Assembly: GCA_022264855.1 (NCBI GenBank)
Contig: JABYQU010000068.1
Location: 1 to 64,000, forward strand
Source: Lenzites betulinus
Taxonomy: Eukaryota; Basidiomycota; Agaricomycetes; Polyporales; Polyporaceae
DNA: 64,000 bases
Direction: 5' to 3'
Part shown: positions 10,775-22,555 of the stretch, in pieces
Numbering within the stretch: the first letter of the stretch is position 1
How the letters are laid out: the number at the start of each line of letters is the position of its first letter
Notes under the pieces: model-generated
Seen by the model: the letters and a program-made list of their open reading frames with translations, nothing else
Database searches by the model: none
What the model was told of the DNA's origin: nothing
Position numbers and translations under genes: made by a program

Positions 10775-13060
10775 ATGCTCAAGCGGTCGACACACCATAG
10801 GATCCCGCTTGGCATCACGCTCGAATTCCTAGTCCCTCGCGCGAACCTACGCTTCAAATCGTCATACGATGCTTCAAGATCCCCCTCATTACCCAACAGC
10901 TTATCTGGGCGAAGAAATATATCCTCGAGGCCCCCGCGGGCGGCCCCGGAATCTTCGTCCGCCCTCACGTCTGGCGGGATATTGACGAAGCTTGAACGCG
11001 ATGTCCGTCCGTTCAGCGAACAACACCTATCCACCCTGTCAAACGCACAGATCGACGCTTTCAATGTCGCTATTCCTGGACTTCGTGTTGCTCTCGGCCA
11101 GCGCGACTTGACGAAGGCCGCGGAGGTCTGGTCACAGCTGAAGGCACGGAATCTAGTAGCTTTCCTGGGACCGGCCCATCACGACGTTTGCGCTGTAGCC
11201 GTCAGGATATTATGCAAGAAACTCCAGCTTGACGAACTCTCTGGGGAAGATGTGCAGCTTCTGTCCGAGATCGCGGTGGTGTGTGCCATCGGAGGCTCTT
11301 CAGACGGCCTGAGGGCTTTGATGCTCTCTGCCATTGGCGCGAATCACCCGGAGGTAGCACTTGGGCTATACCATCAATATTCTGACCAGCTGCACGAGAA
11401 GGAGGCGTTGCGGAGCGAGGACGTGAAGGTCCCGAACCATGCTCCTGGCGTCGATCACCCCGCCATCATCGACGAACCGCCTGCAGTCGACGATGAAGCG
11501 ACATCCTCCTCTAGTCTTGTTCGAGACGATATCCTCGTGGCTGCTATTATTGCCCATGCACAACTGGACTCCTTCCAGGGCGCTTTACAAATGTTCCTGG
11601 AGGCGAACACACGAGCATCCATCACCATCCCCGACGATGTCCTACGAAGCATACCCTCCGGTTCTGGTCTCCGCCGGAAGGTATCCCACTATATACGTCA
11701 CCTCAACGCAGCCGCGCTCATTTCTCGTCCGTTTGCCCTGGCGAAACATCTATCTAACCTCGTGCGGGACGCGGCAAATCTATCTTTGGAGCGACTGTAC
11801 ACAACTGCTATTGAAGGTGTCCGGGGCGAAGACCATCCGTGGCTAGCAATCACTCCCGACCAGCTTTCTACGACCCGCGTTATCCTACTGCCCCACACGT
11901 TCTGGACGTCTTTCCTGAAGAGCTTTTTCGCCTGCCGACAAACGGCGCTTGTGGAGCGGCTCTGGGATGACATGCTCAGGCTTGGTGTCAAACCCGACCT
12001 CGCGGCTTGGAACACGCTTCTCGATGGGTACGGGGACATGCGGTCTATACAGGCGGTCCTCACGACCTGGTCCCTAATGAAGACGGAACGCATGAAGCCC
12101 GACGCGCTGTCCTACCGAGCTGTCATAGCCGCCCTCTTCAAGGCTGGTGATGTCGACCAGGCCTTGGAAGTGTTCCGTACCTTCGAGCGCGACTTCCTGA
12201 AGGATGGCGTCCCTCTCGATGACTCTGCCGTCTTGGCTGTTTACAACACCACGCTACACAGCCTACTGTTCGTTTCACGGGAGGAGGATGCGAACGTGAT
12301 CAAGAAGAAGATGCAGGAGATCGGGCCTAAACCTAACATTGTCTCCTACAACACGTTCCTTCGCTACTACGGTCGAAAAGGCACCCTCAAACCCATGGCG
12401 GGGGTGCTCCAAGAACTTGAGACGAGCGGCCTCAAGGCCGACATCTACACGTTCTCGACGCTCCTGGCCTCGTTACTCCGGGTGCGCCCCGACGCCGACC
12501 GGATCGTCATGAACTTCATGGAGAAGCAGGGCGTCGCTCCGGACACCACGGCGCTCACGGCGATCATCGACCATCAACTGCAGGAGCGCACGCCGGAGGC
12601 CTTCAAGGTGGCGATGGACTTGGTATCGAAGATGGAGCATGGCAAGTTCGGGGAAGCGCAGCCAAATGCCATCACCTACACATCAATCGTCACAGCAATA
12701 AACCACGGGAAGTGGCTGGAGCAGCAGGTCGTCGACGAGTGCAACAGGCGGATATGGGACAGGATGCAGAGCAGAGGGATTCAGCCAAGCCGAACCACAT
12801 ACAATGTGCTCCTCCGAACGTCTCTAGCGAATCGCGAGCCGGAGGGACTGGAGTACGCGATGAAGTATTATAGGGAGATGCTACGGCAACGGGTGTACCT
12901 CAGTTCCGACACATGGTACATCCTGCTCAAGGGGTTGGTGGACAGGCGGCGTTGGGACGTGGCGGAGGAGGTGGTGAAGGACATGCGACGACATAAGGCG
13001 AACAACCTTACGAGCTCTCTGCGGACGCTGGTCGATAGAATTAGACGACATGATAGGTAG
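10775..13060 (+). CDS. pentatricopeptide-repeat protein, probably mitochondrial
   Basis: A single uninterrupted 761-codon frame, unusual in this intron-rich window. The N terminus (MLKRSTHHRIPLGITLEFLV) is basic with hydroxylated residues and no early acids, like a mitochondrial presequence. From about residue 380 on, 35-residue PPR helical pairs are visible, such as VKPDLAAWNTLLDGYGDM, MKPDALSYRAVIAALFKAGD, PKPNIVSYNTFLRYYGRKGT, LKADIYTFSTLLASLL, AQPNAITYTSIVTAINHG and IQPSRTTYNVLLRTSLANR. PPR proteins bind specific organelle RNAs for processing, stability or translation; the target here is unknown. The first 300 residues are Ser/Ala-rich and less repetitive. Confidence 0.9.
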   Translation: MLKRSTHHRIPLGITLEFLVPRANLRFKSSYDASRSPSLPNSLSGRRNISSRPPRAAPESSSALTSGGILTKLERDVRPFSEQHLSTLSNAQIDAFNVAIPGLRVALGQRDLTKAAEVWSQLKARNLVAFLGPAHHDVCAVAVRILCKKLQLDELSGEDVQLLSEIAVVCAIGGSSDGLRALMLSAIGANHPEVALGLYHQYSDQLHEKEALRSEDVKVPNHAPGVDHPAIIDEPPAVDDEATSSSSLVRDDILVAAIIAHAQLDSFQGALQMFLEANTRASITIPDDVLRSIPSGSGLRRKVSHYIRHLNAAALISRPFALAKHLSNLVRDAANLSLERLYTTAIEGVRGEDHPWLAITPDQLSTTRVILLPHTFWTSFLKSFFACRQTALVERLWDDMLRLGVKPDLAAWNTLLDGYGDMRSIQAVLTTWSLMKTERMKPDALSYRAVIAALFKAGDVDQALEVFRTFERDFLKDGVPLDDSAVLAVYNTTLHSLLFVSREEDANVIKKKMQEIGPKPNIVSYNTFLRYYGRKGTLKPMAGVLQELETSGLKADIYTFSTLLASLLRVRPDADRIVMNFMEKQGVAPDTTALTAIIDHQLQERTPEAFKVAMDLVSKMEHGKFGEAQPNAITYTSIVTAINHGKWLEQQVVDECNRRIWDRMQSRGIQPSRTTYNVLLRTSLANREPEGLEYAMKYYREMLRQRVYLSSDTWYILLKGLVDRRRWDVAEEVVKDMRRHKANNLTSSLRTLVDRIRRHDR

Positions 13061-13164
13061 CACGGAAGCGGGTACATACTCTGATGTCATACATCTTGCC
13101 CTTCAGCCTATTGCCAATCCGTGTGTCGAATATATCCGATGATATGTGTGCCAGTGAAGTTTGT

Positions 13165-13485
13165 TCAAAGGTGTTGCTCGCCGAGAAAGAAAGACTTTCC
13201 GAGGCCAAGCCGCAAATACCGGGCATAGGCTTGTGATTTGGTCAGATGAGCGACCGGGAGGCGCGAGGCAAGCGCGATAGATAGGAAACCGTGCGTACCC
13301 CAGTGGCTCCATCGCCTGCCCAAGAACTTGCCGAGATATGGGAGGAGCACGATCGCAAGGAGCTGCTGAAGCTGCTGGAGGCTTTCCTGCCACTCCTGCT
13401 CTGCGAGGCGGTCCTCTTCGTCGGAGTCGTATGAACCGTCCGAGGAGACAGAGAGCGTGTCGAGAGACTGGATGGAGCCTGGCAT
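13165..13485 (-). CDS. Mim2-like mitochondrial outer-membrane import protein
   Basis: Small protein of 83 residues after removing one 69-nt intron (13230-13298, GTACGC..CACAAG). Order of features: an acidic Ser/Asp/Glu-rich N terminus (SSDGSYDSDEEDRLAEQEW), a predicted helix and single membrane segment (LQQLLAIVLLPYLGKFLGRR), then a short aromatic/basic tail (WSHWAYARYLRLGLGKSFF). Length, topology and the LPYLGKFLGRR-W signature match fungal Mim2, which with Mim1 forms the MIM complex that inserts alpha-helical proteins into the mitochondrial outer membrane. The start was chosen at MPGSIQ; an upstream ATG in frame adds a Cys/Arg-rich stretch that looks non-coding. Convergent with the PPR gene and divergent from the transporter. 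Confidence 0.75.
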   Translation of the reverse strand: MPGSIQSLDTLSVSSDGSYDSDEEDRLAEQEWQESLQQLQQLLAIVLLPYLGKFLGRRWSHWGTHGFLSIALASRLPVAHLTKSQAYARYLRLGLGKSFFLGEQHL

Positions 13486-13737
13486 CGTGCAGCCGACACT
13501 GGCGACCAGGAGACTGAAGCCGAGACGAAAGACGGAGGAGGGTGAGGGTGAGCGGCAGGCGCAAGCTGGTCGGTCGGCAGGACGCCGTGACCTCATTCGG
13601 CAGACCAGAACACGCGCCGCCACCACCCCCAGCTGTCTGGCATCGCCCGTCGCATCGCACCCAGCGTCTTCCTCTGTTCCGACCGTCATCATCCCACTGT
13701 CTTTCCATCCTTTCTCGCGCTAGGTTGCAGATGCAGC

Positions 13738-16421
13738 ATGCCGCCAGCATCCCCAAGCAGGTCAAGGTCGAGGCTCGTGGGCCAGCCACTCCTCTATGCC
13801 ATCTCCATATTTGCTAGTTTGGGTGTCTTCTTGGTGAGTGTCAGCGTCCACCGGTGCCATACTACACAGCTCTAATAGACTCGTGTGCCTTTCCAAGTTC
13901 GGATATGATCAAGGGTAAGCCTTGACGGTACATGCTGCTATGGTCTGGACATGCCCATATTCATCCCGTGCCTAGCGTCATGTCAGGCGTGATTACCGGT
14001 CCTTACTTCCGGAAATACTTTAACGAACCCTCGGCGATAGAGGTCGGGACTATGGTCGCAGTCTTGGAGATTGGCGCATTCGGTCAGTCCTCAGGGAGAC
14101 ACAACCACGTTCAATTCAGCGGAGTTCTGAAGGATTCTACTGCACCCAGTCACATCACTCGCCGCCGGTCAAATTGGTGACGGCCTTGGCAGACGCGGGA
14201 CACTGTTCAGCGGTGCAGTCGTTTTCGCCATTGGCGGTGCCATCCAGACCTTCACCACGGGTTTCTGGGTGATGGTCGTAGGCCGTATCATTTCAGGCCT
14301 TGGTGTCGGTTTGCTCTCGTGAGTTCCTAGTGTTAGTTCGGCCCGAGGTCCGCAGCTGACCATTTTGTGTTAGTACCATTGTGCCTATTTATCAGAGTGA
14401 AATTTCTCCGCCAGACCATGTATGCCCATACCGTGTATCCTATGTTCTGCGCTTGCTCATGCCGAACTTTAGCGTGGTGCTCTGGCATGTATGGAGTTCA
14501 CAGGGAATATCTTTGGCTATGCCTCCTCCGTGGTATGTGGACGACAAGACTCGCATGAGAGCGCCATTAATTTTCCTGGCAGTGGATTGACTACTTCTGC
14601 TCCTTCATTGAGTCCGACATGTCTTGGCGAATCCCACTGTTCATTCAGTGCATCATTGGAGCCATTCTTGCCCTTGGCTCGATTGTTATGCCAGAGAGCC
14701 CGCGGTAGGCATAGTATTTCAAGCACAAATATGTTCCATGCTAAATGGTCCTCCAGGTGGCTGATAGATGTAGATAGAGATGAGGAAGGCATGCGAGTCA
14801 TCGCTGACTTGCATGGTGGTGATCCAGAAGACCTTGTCGCGAAGGCTGAATTCCAAGAGATCAAGGACAGAGTTATCTTCGAGGTAGGGAGAATGTTTAC
14901 TTCACGTGAAATGAGACGACTAACGTCATGCAGCGTGAGTCGGGGGAAGGTCGAACATACGCTGTGATGTGGAAACGATACAAAAAGCGTGTGCTACTCG
15001 CCATGTCTTCCCAAGCCTTCGCCCAGCTGGTAAGTGCTGTCGCCCTCCATCGATGCGCTCATGCTCACTTTTGGCGTAGAACGGGATAAACGGTATGCTC
15101 GACTTCTCTCGTCATGCATGGTCTGCTTACCTACAAATTCCCGCTAGTGATCTCGTATTACGCGCGTAAGTCTTTCTCTTGTCTCTATGTCTTAGTTCAA
15201 CACGTTGATGATGCGTCTCATAGCGAGAGTGTTCGAAGGTCAGTGGTTGCGTGTAATATCACGATTAACCTATTCATGATGATCTATTCAGAGGCTGGCT
15301 GGGTCGGGCGCGACGCTATCCTGATGACCGGTATCAACGCCATCATATACATTCTGAGCACCCTGCCGCCGTAAGCTATCGCTTCTGATATCCTTCTGCC
15401 AGACTATTGAGTGCTCTGTCAGGTGGTACCTTGTTGACCGCTGGGGCCGACGTTTCATCCTGCTGACAGGCGCTGTTGTGGTGCGTATATGCCCCCCGCA
15501 GGGCTTAATGAGTATGCTGACGTACTTGCAAATAGATGGCACTGGCGCTAGGAATGACTGGATGGTGGATGTACATCGACGTCCCCGAAACACCACAGGC
15601 TGTCGTGTTCTGCGTCATCGTATTCAATGCCGCCTTCGGGTATAGTTGGGGACCCATTCCGTACGTCTCCATTCATGTATAATTCGTGGAACGCGTTTGC
15701 TGACACCTTTACAGTTGGTATGCAATTTTTTCAATTAACGACGTATCATGTTCTAATTACATATAACGATGCCAGGCTTTATCCCCCGGAGGTGCGTTCT
15801 CATTCCCATTCAGTCGTTCTCGTTTCTCATATCTACTGGTCAGATTCTCCCTTTGACCGTTCGCGCCAAGGGCGTGTCTCTGTCCACCGCCACCAATTGG
15901 GCGTTCAACTTCCTTGTGGGAGAGATGACCCCAATTTTGCAGGAGTCGATCGAATGGCGACTGTATCCAATGCATGGATTCTTCTGTGTCTGCAGTTTCA
16001 TCCTTGGTGAGTCATTACAGCAGTTCACGCGAAACAGAAGACTTACGATTTTTGCAGTCTATTTCTGTGCGTGAATAGCTATCAAAAGTACCAATGCGCA
16101 TGTGCTCATTGTCGACTTACAGTGTATCCCGAGACGAAGGGCGTACCGCTGGAAGAGATGGATGCTGTGTTCGGAGAGGGTACGCATTGGAAAATCTGAT
16201 GTTTATCCCCTGCTGATTGGGTGGTGTTATGCACAGAGGAGCTAGAAGAGCGCCTAGAAGACGAGGAGTCCGAACGGGCCTCTCTCATGTCCCGCAGATC
16301 CAGCCGTTCACGCCGCAGTGCCCGATTGCCGGGTGCCGCAGGCCAAGGTCTGGTCAGCCGATTGCTTGGCCGCACGGACGGACGAGCAAGCTACGAACCT
16401 ATTCGCGACGGCGACGAATAG
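13738..16421 (+). CDS. MFS sugar transporter (sugar porter family)
   Basis: Twelve-helix plasma-membrane sugar porter, probably proton-coupled; substrate not deducible. Assembled over about a dozen small introns. Recognisable elements: helix 1 (LLYAISIFASLGVFLFGYDQ) and GVMSGVITGPYF; the loop 2-3 signature DGLGRRGTLF; helix 4 VVGRIISGLGVGLLS followed by VPIYQSEISPPDHRG; the mid-protein PESPRWL motif; helix 7 QAFAQLNGINVISYYAPRVF with the QQxxGxN-like core; YLVDRWGRRFILL; GPIPWLYPPEILPLTVRAKG; and the end signature VYFLYPETKGVPLEEMDAVF. The cytosolic tail is Ser/Arg/Glu-rich (RASLMSRRSSRSRRSARLPG), a possible phosphorylation region. ATG 13738 was preferred over 13731, which is out of frame with the transporter. 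Confidence 0.92.
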
Positions 16422-17288
16422 GAAATGTCGAGGATGGACAGCAGTGCAATCGAGGAGTATCCTGACACCGTTCCCCGTCGGCCGTCGCCCGCCCATGCTC
16501 GCGTGGACGATGACGACTGACGTGCGGCGGAGGCGTGCGTATGCACACCACCTAGCGCGGGGTGAGCCAGGCTGATTACCACATGGTTGTTGGTAGTTGA
16601 CTGTGTTCCCTTGATCGCCGTTGCTCATCCTCACAGTCCAGTAGCTAGCCTACAATAGTACCACACCATACTAATCCCCGCGCTCCCCGCCCAAGCATAC
16701 CCCTCGCCGCATTGTACCCATTGTTGTTACATAGCTCTCCTAAATGCATCCTGCCTAAATATTCAATCTTATTCTCTCATGTCTCGACTAGTCGCCCTAT
16801 CAACACCACGGTCGGGAAGCCTTGGGCAGTGTGCGTCTTTCCAGCTGTCAGGCCCTTCTTTTCTTGGAAGCTCACTTGTTCACTAGAACTCGTTGTAGAC
16901 AGGTATGATTTCCACCATCACGCTGGCTGCGTTGAGTTAAGCAGACCCAGCGAGCCGATTCTCCGTTACAAGTTCCAGCTTCATGCTTGTGAAGACATTC
17001 TTGAGGGATCTACCCTCGTCCGAATGCCAACTTCTGGGCCATTGGCTTATATCTATGGGCAGTATATTGTTACATTTGTGCAATCACCATATGTACATTG
17101 CATGTTCCGATGCACATAGCACTTCTCCTGACGTACGAACGCAAATGTAAACAGGGAGCCACAACACGCCCATGCCTTGAAGCTGAGATCGTACCTTCTT
17201 GGCGGGCGCTAAGTGTGATCATACGACGCCACGAGGCTTGCATCGAGGCGCCCGAAATATTGGGAGGACGGGGAGGCGAGATGACATC
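16422..17288. other. intergenic region, no gene seen
   Basis: About 870 bp between the transporter stop and the helicase start. ORFs here are short and unsupported. It probably holds the transporter 3' UTR and helicase promoter; no clear TATA element or repeat. Confidence 0.4.
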
Positions 17289-19152
17289 ATGCGCCCTTTC
17301 TCTCTCTTCGTCCACGCAGGGACAGCGCACTCGCTCCGTGCCTCCTCTGCTCTCTCGCCCATCAGCACACGATGCACGCTATACCTGGCGAATCTCAGAC
17401 ATACCCATAGCGACTCCCACGACGCTGTCGCTCGCTATGCACCCCACAAAGAAGCTAGTTTCGAGCGGCTTGGCCTGAAGCCTGCCGTCCTGGATGCACT
17501 GCGACTCGCGTTTCCGTCCGTCAAGCAACCCACTTCAATCCAACAGCAGTTTATCGAAGCTGTTCTGAGCGGTCATGATGTATTGCTGAAAGACAAGACG
17601 GGCACCGGAAAGTACGTGTCGCGTGCCAACTGCAAGCTCGCATGCACTGAACGTTTACTAGGTCTTTTGCTGCAGTCCTCGCGCTGCTCAGCCGAAAACG
17701 CGCCAAGGGTGGCCAGAAACACGTTCGAGGGAGCCCCACACCTGCGATCACGTCTCTTGTTCTCGTACCTCATCGGGATCTCGCCTTCCAGCTGCTCCAC
17801 TGGATCCAGCGCATACACCAACACATGAGCCCGCAAGATCCGCTCCCTTCGGTTGCGCAAGTATTTGTCCGCGATTCGTCCAGGTCGCTTGCGGAATTGC
17901 TCGAGCCGATTCAGCAGACGCCGCCACGCATCCTCATTAGCACTCCGCAGGCACTTCTGGACGTTGTGCAGGCAAACCCGAAGGCGCTGCCGTTAGATGG
18001 CCTGTCGACCGTGCTCGTGGACGAGGTTGACTACCTCATTGGGTCCGTACCCAATCTCAAGGACGAATTTGCGAGGAAGAAGATTGAACGCAAAGTCAAC
18101 CGCCATCCGGGTCCGACACGTCTCCTCCTTGACCGTATTTACTCACGTCCAGCCCCGACACCTGTTGATAGCAGGCCTCACGGACGACAATTGGAAAATG
18201 CGAGACCTCAGCTTGTGATGATGAGCGCGACTCTGCGGAACCATCTCCGGCGGTTCTTGCTAGCGGACAGTGGCTGGTTCGACAATAGCTCAGGGAAACT
18301 GGTCAGGATCACTGGCGAAGTCTCTCCGCACAACCCGCAGAAAGAACAAGGTACCCAGCCCGAGGAGTCGGCTGAAAGAACCATCGGCGGGACGAACGTC
18401 CAACACCACGTCCTGGTGGTCTCCGAAGACGGCGACATCACGAACATCGCGGGCGCAGTGGATGCCTCTGTCGCGGGCTCGGCAACGGGAGAATCCGCGC
18501 CCGAGACGTCATCCCACCAGGGTGCTGTACTGCCTCCGTCCTCAGAATCGTCACAGGCACCTGATGTTGACCAAGATATCGGTATGCAGCTATCTGTTCC
18601 CACGAGACGCTTCTTGCTTCAATGCCATTCACAGATACACCTTCGCCATTCAACCCGAACGCTATGGAAGCCATTGCGGCGGCGTTCGCGCTAGACGTTC
18701 CCTCCGTCGGCCTGCTGGTGCTGCCCTCAAATGCGTCTGTGCAGCGTGCGGTGTACGATCTGCGTCTGCTCGGAGTGAACGCCCACGGTCTGGACGTCGT
18801 CAAGGATGCGAACGGACGTGTTCATCTCATGCGACAGGACCTTCACGTCGCGGCGGAGAACCCGACCCTGCTGGTGTCCACGTTGGCTTCTACGCGCGGA
18901 CTGGACCTGCCTGAGCTGACGCATGTCTTCATACTGGGTCTCCTGGACAACGGCGTGGTAGACTCGTACCTGCACGTCGCGGGGCGCGTCGGGCGGTTCG
19001 GACGGGGCGGACGGGTCGTCAGCGTCGTGGCGGATCGGCACAAAGTGTTGCGGGGGGACGGGAAGCAGACGGTTAGGGACGAACCCCGGATGATGGGGGT
19101 GCTGCTGAGGAAGGTGGGCATCACGCTGACGCGATTCGAACATTTCGACTAG
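17289..19152 (+). CDS. DEAD-box family RNA helicase, probably mitochondrial, with DEVD motif II
   Basis: ATP-dependent RNA helicase. The N terminus MRPFSLFVHAGTAHSLRASS is Arg/Ser/Ala-rich and acid-free, consistent with a mitochondrial presequence. The helicase core follows: Q-motif region FPSVKQPTSIQQQFIEA, Walker A KDKTGTGKS (reconstructed across an intron at about 17612-17661), Ib-like RILISTPQALL, motif II VDEVD in place of DEAD, motif III SAT, then a Ser/Gln-rich insert of about 100 residues. The C-terminal lobe shows motif V (STLASTRGLDLPE) and motif VI (HVAGRVGRFGRGG). A second intron lies at about 18580-18635. Overall organisation resembles fungal Mrh4-type mitoribosome-assembly helicases, but the assignment to Mrh4 is inference. 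The insert between the lobes and the DEVD are the main oddities. Confidence 0.85.
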
Positions 19153-19786
19153 AGTAGTGTCTGTTTTAAAATACATGTGGGTGACGGCGCCCGTCTGTTA
19201 ATGCGCACATATGAGGCTGTATGAGTGGCAGAGGCCGGCGTGGGTGGGCGCGGCACGGATGAAGGCATGGTATGGACGCAGGTGGCTCCACAAGGCCGCT
19301 GGAGCACGGACACGAGCGTGTCTGAGTCTCGATGGCGAATGGAGTATCAGGACGAATTGGCGAATCAGTCGCACAGGACACCGCACGGGGAGGGCAGCCG
19401 GCGTGGATATATCGGAGCCGTCGGTGCGCGCGTGCGAGGCCATCCCCGGCGGCGAGCGATCTGACCTCCGCTTTCTCCTGCACGCCGTTCCTCTTTGCGC
19501 TCTGTGCACACACACCTATCGACGTGGCGGGTGGAGCGGACAATCCGAACCACAGCACGGTTTGATCAGGCTGCTGCGAACGCGACACGTGGGGGCCCGT
19601 TCTGTCCTGGACTGGGTGCACTCTCGAGACTTGTCCCTCCTGGGTCCGAATCGCGGCCGCGGCTGGCACTAGGGCCCGCACCGGCCTCTCTTCACCTCTT
19701 CTATCGCTTGCTCTCGCTCCTTCCCCTTCCCCTCCTTCCCTCCTACCTCTCTCCTCCTCCTCCCCCCTCCCTCGCAGGTCCTCCCC
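19153..19786. other. intergenic/promoter region with pyrimidine tract
   Basis: GC-rich DNA with overlapping ORFs on both strands that show no family motif. The last 100 bp before the next start are almost pure C/T on the plus strand. Confidence 0.4.
19681..19786 (+). promoter_or_regulatory. long CT-rich core-promoter tract
   Basis: A nearly uninterrupted polypyrimidine stretch (many CTCTTC, CCTTCCC and TCCTCC units) ends directly at the DUF4203-like start codon. CT-rich tracts just upstream of the start codon are typical of strongly expressed filamentous-fungal genes, where they mark transcription start. This role is inferred from position and composition only. Confidence 0.45.
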
Positions 19787-22555
19787 ATGCCTGTCTCACC
19801 CCTCCGACCCTGGCGAGCGGCCCTCTGGCCGTCTCTCCTCCTTATCTTGCTGGCCCTTCTCGCACCCGCCCTTGCGCAATCAGGGAGCAACTCCCAGTCT
19901 GCCAGTGCCCCCGCGACTCCCGCCGTTTCCCTCTCATTGACGACCAGCACCACGACGATCACGACAACCATCCGTTCAAACAACCAGAACATTCCCATTA
20001 CCACCACAGTCGCCACGGTCTTCAATGTTACTGTTACCCCGACGCCGACGCCGACACCGTCCCCCACTTCTTCTTCGTCTGCCTCGGCTTCCGCGACTTC
20101 TTCCGCAGCCCCGGACTTTACTAAACTTGATACCCAACTTGACCCCGGGTTCGGTGTCCTAGGTGCGCTGCTCATCCTGACCGGTCTGCCCAGCGCATTC
20201 CTCGGGCACAAAAACCGGTGGTCGTCTTTCTTCCTCATCGGCTTCTACACCCTTGCCCTCACCTGCTTCGTCCTCATCCTGCGCTTCGGCGTACTCAATG
20301 CCATCAACCCGCCCAGCAAGACCCTGCGTGGCCTCTTCGTGCTCTCATGCGGCGTTGCAGGCGTCGCCGGCGGCGGAATCTCCATCTTCTTCTGGAAAGC
20401 AGCCAAGTACTTTATCGGCGCATGGGGCGGCTTTGCGCTCGCCTTGTGGATTCAATGCTTCCGCAACGGAGGATTGATAGGGCCGATTGGTTTCCGCTGG
20501 ATCATGTACATCGGTACGCGACCGCATTGCTGCACGCCGGCATCCACTGACCGTCAGGCGTCTCCCTTCCTGCCCGTCTCTAGCCGTTTCTGTGGTCGGC
20601 TTCGTGTTGTGCACGCTCCCGAAGCTGCACTACTATGTCCTGCTAACGTCGACAGCCTTCGTTGGCGCGACCGCATTCATGCTCGGCGTGGACTGCTTCA
20701 CAACCGCCGGCCTTAAGGAGGTGCGTGCTGCATGCGTCTGCTCCCGGTAACCCGGCCCGCTGACCTTTCCTGACTCGGGGATTTGCAGTTCTATGTGTGG
20801 AATATCGGCTTTGAGTCGCTCTTCACGAAGTACCAGGAGCACGGGATCAAGTTCCCCGTGACCCAAATCATGCAGATCGAGCTGGGCATGATGGGCGCCG
20901 TGTCGCTCATGGGCATCGCTGTGCAGTTCCAGATCCTGAACATTCTCCAGCGGAAGCTCAAGGAGATCGAGTTGGAGCGCAAGAGACAAAATGATCAGGC
21001 TGAGGCACGTGCGGCTGAACGGTTCAAGCAGCTTGAGGAGGAGAAGCAGGAGTGGACACGCGAGCACCCTTCGCTCCTCATGCATGACCGCACGAACAGC
21101 GGCTTGTCGGGGACGCCTTTGCTGAACAAGGACGGCTTCGGAGCCCCGTACACCGACTCACCCTCCGGCAGTCCTCGTCCGCGCTACCAGTCCGGTCTTT
21201 CTGAGTTCATGGCGGCGCCCACTCCCACGGATGAGCTCAATCGCGCTGCGAACAAACAGCTGCAGAACCCTGGCGCTCTTCCGGCCCTAGACCTCGGCGA
21301 CGACATCGAAGCCAACGTACCGAAGAGCTTCATTGCGGACAAGATTGATACCAAGCCTCTCACGCCTGCCGAGGCTGAGGACCTCAAGCGTCGTAACGAG
21401 CTTCTGAACGAGATCCAGACGATTCGCAAGTCCATTGAGCTTCTGCATGCAGATACGCCCGTCCCAATCTCGTCGACTTCGTCCGAGTCTCGGCACCAGT
21501 CCGGAAACTCGAGGCAGCTCAGCCAGGAACTCGGTGTCCTTCCGATTGCGCCTGCTCACTTGCGCCCGCCGCGGCAACGCGACCCCCGTGCCAGGGTGCA
21601 ATCTATGGAGCTCTCCAATCTGTCTCGCTCGTCGGATGTCGGTGGTTCTATCGGACGCCCTACGAGTGCACCCTTGCGTGACGATGACTGGGACATGTAT
21701 TTGCACGAGCGGAAGCTTCTCCAGCCGCCTGCGGGCGTAACTCCACCGATACCGACTACCCCCATCAGCCCACCGCCGCGTATCCCCGTCTCGCCTGCCG
21801 TCGTCGAGGCGCTAAAGGAGCGTCACCGACGCGAAGACGCAGTTGCTAACCCCGGCGGCGCGTCGACATCGAAGGACTCCTCATCAGAAGACATACCACT
21901 GGCCCTACGCCCGCAGCATCACAAGAAGACGAGCTCGCAGGGCGGGAACGTGCCGGTGACCATCCTGCCGCCGCAGCGGACGAGCATCGCGCAGCCGTCG
22001 CCCAAGGCCGCGGAGACGTCGCCGCGTGTGAAGACGTTCGAGGAGCTCGTCGAGCGCCACCGCGAGAAGCTGCGCGAGCTGCAGGCGCCGCTCACGCAGG
22101 CGGAGCAGGACGCGCTGGAGGTGACGAACGCGCGTACGCGCTGGGAGCGCGCGAAGGCCGCGGAGAAGCAGGCGGTCACGAAGCGCCAGGCGGAGAAGGA
22201 GCGCGAGCACGCGGTGCGGGACAAGGCGGCGCGCAAGTCGGGCGAGGGCGCGCGCCGGCCGGGGCTGGGGCCGGGTGCCGCGGACGAGAAGCGGCACACG
22301 CGCTCGCTGAGCGCGGACGTGCTCGCGAACGTCCCCGGGCTGCACGCGTCGTCGCGCCGCATGTCGACGATGAAGGTCGAGGACTGGCAGCGGCACCAGG
22401 TCGACGTCGACGAGCAGCCCCAGGCTTCCCCCGCGGCTGGGTCGTCGTCGCCGCGGCACCACCGCCAGGGCTCGATGCCGATGTCGCGCAGGCAGTCGGG
22501 CGTGCCGTTCCCCGAGCGGCGGATGTCGAGTGCGCCGCGCGACCCGGTCAGTTGA
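19787..22555 (+). CDS. DUF4203/TMEM198-like multispanning membrane protein with long cytosolic tail
   Basis: Signal peptide at residues 1-31 (LLLILLALLAPALAQ), then a Ser/Thr-rich extracellular stalk (about 32-115) likely O-glycosylated. The membrane region comprises about seven helices: FGVLGALLILTGLPSAFLG, FFLIGFYTLALTCFVLIL, GLFVLSCGVAGVAGGGISIF, FIGAWGGFALALWIQCF, WIMYIGVAVVGFVLCTLP, YYVLLTSTAFVGATAFMLG and a final MMGAVSLMGIAVQFQILNIL. Two introns (about 20512-20583 and 20720-20787) fall inside the membrane region. The tail of about 500 residues has charged coiled-coil stretches (KLKEIELERKRQNDQAEARA; ERAKAAEKQAVTKRQAEKER) and many Ser/Pro segments. The fold resembles DUF4203 proteins common in basidiomycetes; function unknown. 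Confidence 0.85.

Noticed and set aside
19211..19672. 153-codon ORF between the helicase and the DUF4203-like gene
   Set aside because: Trp/Arg/His-rich reading with no family resemblance and overlapping ORFs in several frames, typical of non-coding GC-rich promoter DNA.
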